From assembly GCA_021292105.1 (NCBI GenBank), contig CM037874.1, positions 58,320,539 to 58,384,538 of the forward strand: DNA of 64,000 nt, given 5' to 3'. Below the pieces are notes generated by a model that was not told where the DNA came from, made no database searches, and saw nothing but the letters and a program-made list of their open reading frames with translations. Origin of the DNA: Anadara kagoshimensis. Its lineage: Eukaryota > Mollusca > Bivalvia > Arcoida > Arcidae. The translations under genes and the position numbers were made by a program. Of the stretch, positions 61,961 to 64,000 are shown in pieces (position 1 is the stretch's first letter; every line of letters begins with the position of its first letter).

Positions 61961-64000
61961 AAATTATATCATATTTGGAGTGAATTTATTAAAACAAAAA
62001 TACTGTTTGCTTCTCTCTTTCTTTCTTTTGATATGTTTAAATCATTTTTTTGTTGAAGCAGGCACACGAGAATTGTTAACTTGCTAAATGACCGGTATTA
62101 TTTTCTAAATTATTTGTACTGTATATCGTGATATATTTTACTTTCAGCCCAGAATTCCATACAGAAACAGTAAATTAACCAGACTTCTGCAGGTAACAAC
62201 ATTAGGAAAATTAAAATTTTTATTGATCAGGAATTTAAGTACAGTATTCAATTGTTTGCATGTATTAAATTGACTTGATTGAAAGTAATAATAAAAATGT
62301 TTGATGAAAGATTTATTTTCCTATCTACAACTACTGAAAATCATTTGGTAGAGTGCTCTCATTCTTTAAGTGGGATGTCTGGTGAATCCAGGCAGGGCCA
62401 GAAATACAAAAGTTAAATGATTTTATAATTATGTCCGAGTCAAGATTTTTTGACATGTTGAAGCAGCCGGTGTTATGATCGTGAAGGAAACTGTAAGATC
62501 TGTAAAAAAAAATACTAGCTATTGGCAAGCAAATTGACAAACTTTGTCACCATAGAATATGCCTAATTGTGATTTGAACCTAAGTGAGAGGCATCATATT
62601 TAAAAAACACACGCATTGTCCTGGCATGTTGCAAAGGTGTAGCCATCAAAGGATATCTGGATATAATTATTATATGTAAAATAATCTAGACCAGATATGA
62701 GACACCATTACTATTTAGTTTTTATATTTTTCAGGATTCTATAGGTGGTACATGTCATTCAGTGATGATCACCAACATCGCCCCAGAAGAGAAATATTAT
62801 TATGATACATATTGTACACTTAACTTTGCCAGTAAGAGTAAAAAGATTGTCAATAACACCTGTATTAACCAATCAACAGGTAAAAAAGTCAAATTCTTAT
62901 ATTACATTTGTCTTCTTATTTCAATGCACAGTGAAACTTGAGTAAACCAAATGAACTTACATTAATACCATTTAGAAGAAAAACCTGTGTATAATGTAAC
63001 CCTTTTTTCCGAGCAAGATGTTAAATGAATTAAATTTTTAAAATAAAAAAAAAAACCACAATTTTATAGAATGGATAATTCTGTTTGTTTTTCAACATTA
63101 AGCATTATAATAAAATCTAAGCACATGTATATTTTTTTTACCTCCCAGTTTTCAAAGAAATAAGGGGTATTAAATTGAACTTTCATCCTTCCTCCTTTTA
63201 TCAAGACATTTCTTGTCCGGAGTAATTCTCAAAAACTATGATGTACTAGTACTTTCCTAAAAAAAGACTTTGTGCAAAGCATCATTCAATGTTGATAGGA
63301 GATGCACATATCATTTACCGAAGTTGGTATACTCATTTTGCTGGGAATTATGACTCTTTAAACATTAAAGAGAAAATCACAAAAAGTACTACGGTAACTG
63401 GTGGGGGATCCTAATTCATCGAGTTTGCTCGCTTAGTTTAAATTCTTGGGAAGCAGGGTCAATGAATACAAAAATTGGAACGTCAAATACTGATTCATTG
63501 TGATTCAAAATTATCTGAATTATCTGTCCAATTAAGATTATTATCCGTATCTCATGATAGTAGTTTGTTTTTATTTAAAACTGTTTAACTGTTTTTTATA
63601 TCGCAGCTTCAAGATTTGATGTTTTAACACATAAAACCCCATCACTACCTGAAGAGACTGGACCAAGTACAGCCAAGAGGCCCAGAATGTCCTCTTTAGT
63701 ACCAGATGAACCGCCCAAACTCCAGCAGGACCCAGCACCATTTCTAAGGTTTGTGTAATATACAAGGCTTTACCAGCTTTGATAAGGTCAAGGTACAGAA
63801 CATACCAGCACTTTAGAAAATGGTCAAACAGACCTGCACCATGTGTGAACACTTTATCTGTGTTTTAATCCCTGGTAGCCACAATTGTCATTGGCTACTA
63901 ATTTCTTAAGAAATTCTTCAAACAATTGATTATTAAAACTACTTTAAAAAGACTATATTTTTAGTTTTCACAAATTTTGGAAAAAAGGCTTCTATGATTG
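53812..64000 (+). CDS. KIF22: KIF22 (kinesin-10, Kid) motor domain, 3' end off the window
   Basis: A chromokinesin that moves along spindle microtubules and pushes chromosome arms toward the metaphase plate. The model joins 53812-53954, 56640-56767, 57141-57295, 57679-57824, 58794-58967, 61550-61625, 62148-62192, 62735-62879 and 63607-63748 (384 residues, continuing). It starts [16 protein letters not shown]. Motifs: ATP-binding GPTGAGKT 86-93, SYLEIYNEK, switch [10 protein letters not shown] 199-207, switch [10 protein letters not shown] 231-238, and the KIF22-like [20 protein letters not shown], then [13 protein letters not shown], and [14 protein letters not shown]. The last exon has KRPRMSS, a likely nuclear signal. 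Coiled coil and helix-hairpin-helix DNA-binding parts would lie beyond position 64000. All junctions keep frame with GT-AG borders. Confidence 0.93.
54119..54367. mobile_element. CAGGGG/CCCCTG element with exact 6-bp target duplication
   Basis: Ends CAGGGGTTCAAAATT and AATTTTGAACCCCTG are perfect 15-bp inverted repeats. The six bases ttcaaa flank both sides (54113-54118 and 54368-54373). Non-coding. Confidence 0.85.
56196..56406. repeat. Two TTTA tetranucleotide arrays
   Basis: About 16 copies each at 56196-56260 and 56339-56406, separated by about 79 bp of unique sequence. A reverse-sense AAAT run lies at 56021-56045. Confidence 0.95.
56640..56767 (+). CDS. KIF22: KIF22 exon 2
   Basis: It encodes [20 protein letters not shown] to AYGPTGA and one base of Gly91. 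Acceptor tttatag, donor gtgaga. Confidence 0.94.
57141..57295 (+). CDS. KIF22: KIF22 exon 3
   Basis: It encodes [20 protein letters not shown] to SYLEIYNEK and ends in phase 0 with donor gtaaca. It completes the P-loop. Confidence 0.95.
57415..57545 (-). mobile_element. Truncated SINE in KIF22 intron 3 (minus strand)
   Basis: Contains caaaggacccagcgacattc, atttctaaatgctgag and a reversed B-box/A-box region ending accaattgagtt. It matches the head half of the 31647 SINE. Confidence 0.55.
57679..57824 (+). CDS. KIF22: KIF22 exon 4
   Basis: It encodes [20 protein letters not shown] to HFGPASNN and two bases of Arg191. Acceptor tcaaacag, donor gtatgt. Confidence 0.94.
57838..58105 (+). mobile_element. 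Dispersed repeat (taccccccacaaac start) in KIF22 intron 4
   Basis: It begins taccccccacaaactagttt, has stacked gtctgtctgt, then catatctcgtagctgcttt, ccttgaaccaaggtcatatc and ends tgttgggggggatatttggc. The layout suggests a dispersed element; only this copy is seen here. Confidence 0.45.
58794..58967 (+). CDS. KIF22: KIF22 exon 5
   Basis: It encodes [20 protein letters not shown] through [18 protein letters not shown], holding switch I and switch II. Acceptor gtgtttag, donor gtaaca. Confidence 0.96.
58968..61549 (+). other. KIF22 intron 5
   Basis: Filled by pieces of the ggtttcca family (about 59105-59205), a CAGTG element copy (59205-59365), the 1540-bp CAGGGC element (59521-61060), a CT microsatellite (about 61179-61222) and another CAGTG-family fragment (61225-61335). 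Confidence 0.8.
59521..61060. mobile_element. CAGGGC-type inverted-repeat element with 6-bp target duplication, long copy
   Basis: Ends CAGGGCTCAAATTAG and ATTTTGAGCCCTG match the 11741 element, and ccactc flanks it exactly (59515-59520 and 61061-61066). Both ends carry short repeats (gggagaag on the left, gggcgaag on the right). The interior has T-rich runs and no transposase. Confidence 0.82.
61550..61625 (+). CDS. KIF22: KIF22 exon 6
   Basis: It encodes [20 protein letters not shown] and INMGL in phase 0. Acceptor tttttcag, donor gtaagc. Confidence 0.95.
61626..62147 (+). other. KIF22 intron 6
   Basis: A CT microsatellite lies at about 61920-61960. No other feature is seen. Confidence 0.7.
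62148..62192 (+). CDS. KIF22: KIF22 exon 7 (45 nt)
   Basis: It encodes [15 protein letters not shown], a kinesin signature block, in phase 0. Acceptor ctttcag, donor gtaaca. Confidence 0.95.
62193..62734 (+). other. KIF22 intron 7
   Basis: A degenerate SINE-like stretch at about 62338-62590 begins tttggtagagtgctctcatt. Nothing else is recognised. Confidence 0.6.
62735..62879 (+). CDS. KIF22: KIF22 exon 8
   Basis: It encodes [20 protein letters not shown] through [20 protein letters not shown], the end of the motor core. Acceptor tttttcag, donor gtaaaa. Confidence 0.94.
62880..63606 (+). other. KIF22 intron 8
   Basis: Positions 63135-63430 are a copy of the repeat family also seen in ERK intron 5 (about 27560-27800), sharing ggggtattaaattgaac, aagacatttcttgtccg and attctcaaaaactatg. 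Confidence 0.65.
63607..63748 (+). CDS. KIF22: KIF22 exon 9 (neck/tail start)
   Basis: It encodes [40 protein letters not shown] and DPAPFL plus two bases. The basic KRPRMS resembles the KIF22 nuclear localisation signal region. The donor is gtttgt, weak but in frame; the gene continues off the window. Confidence 0.85.
63870..64000 (+). mobile_element. Repeat of the ggtttcca/ctggtagcca family
   Basis: It has ctggtagccacaattgtcat and ttggctactaatttcttaag, matching 59105-59205 and, in reverse, 21530-21712. It runs off the window. Confidence 0.5.

Overview
The window is AT-rich metazoan nuclear DNA. Short exons sit in long introns, there are many tRNA-derived SINEs, inverted-repeat DNA elements and minisatellites, and the genes are clearly animal (ERK, PAGR1, KIF22). 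The repeat style and a cGLR/Mab-21 gene at the edge suggest a mollusc, bivalve or gastropod; this is inference from style only. Four protein-coding genes can be supported.

Layout. (1) Positions 1-1462, minus strand: a Mab-21/cGAS-like receptor gene, open to the window edge, so its C-terminus is missing. (2) 1463-9270: intergenic, with a 32-bp minisatellite of about 1.75 kb lying between inverted arms of one repeat, plus SINE pieces. (3) 9327 to about 36129, plus strand: a complete ERK (MAPK1/3-type) gene in 11 coding exons, predicted 362 residues, with [22 protein letters not shown] and APE motifs. Three of its introns carry the hallmarks of U12-type (minor spliceosome) introns. Its last intron is built from tandem copies of the exon 10 end and of the 3' acceptor, and a 2.2-kb TTAA-flanked transposon has inserted there. 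(4) 38.5-49.4 kb: probable ERK 3' flank, then gene-free repeat-rich DNA. (5) 49488-52121, minus strand: PAGR1, the PTIP/KMT2C/D-complex subunit; three exons are seen and the first coding exon was not found. (6) 53812 to beyond the window end, plus strand: KIF22 (kinesin-10, Kid); nine exons cover the whole motor domain.

How the genes relate. PAGR1 and KIF22 are divergently arranged, with a CCAAT-box-containing stretch between them. ERK, PAGR1 and KIF22 within about 55 kb recall human 16p11.2, where MAPK3, PAGR1 and KIF22 lie within one few-hundred-kb interval. This looks like ancient conserved linkage. No functional pathway joining all three is implied by the sequence.

The most noteworthy signals are the three U12 introns in one kinase gene, the 16p11.2-like linkage, the duplicated splice donors and acceptors at the ERK 3' end, a piece of 18S rRNA gene inside a nested transposon, and three short elements with exact 6-bp target duplications. 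Exon calls rest on reading-frame continuity, GT-AG borders and family similarity recognised by eye. No search was run.
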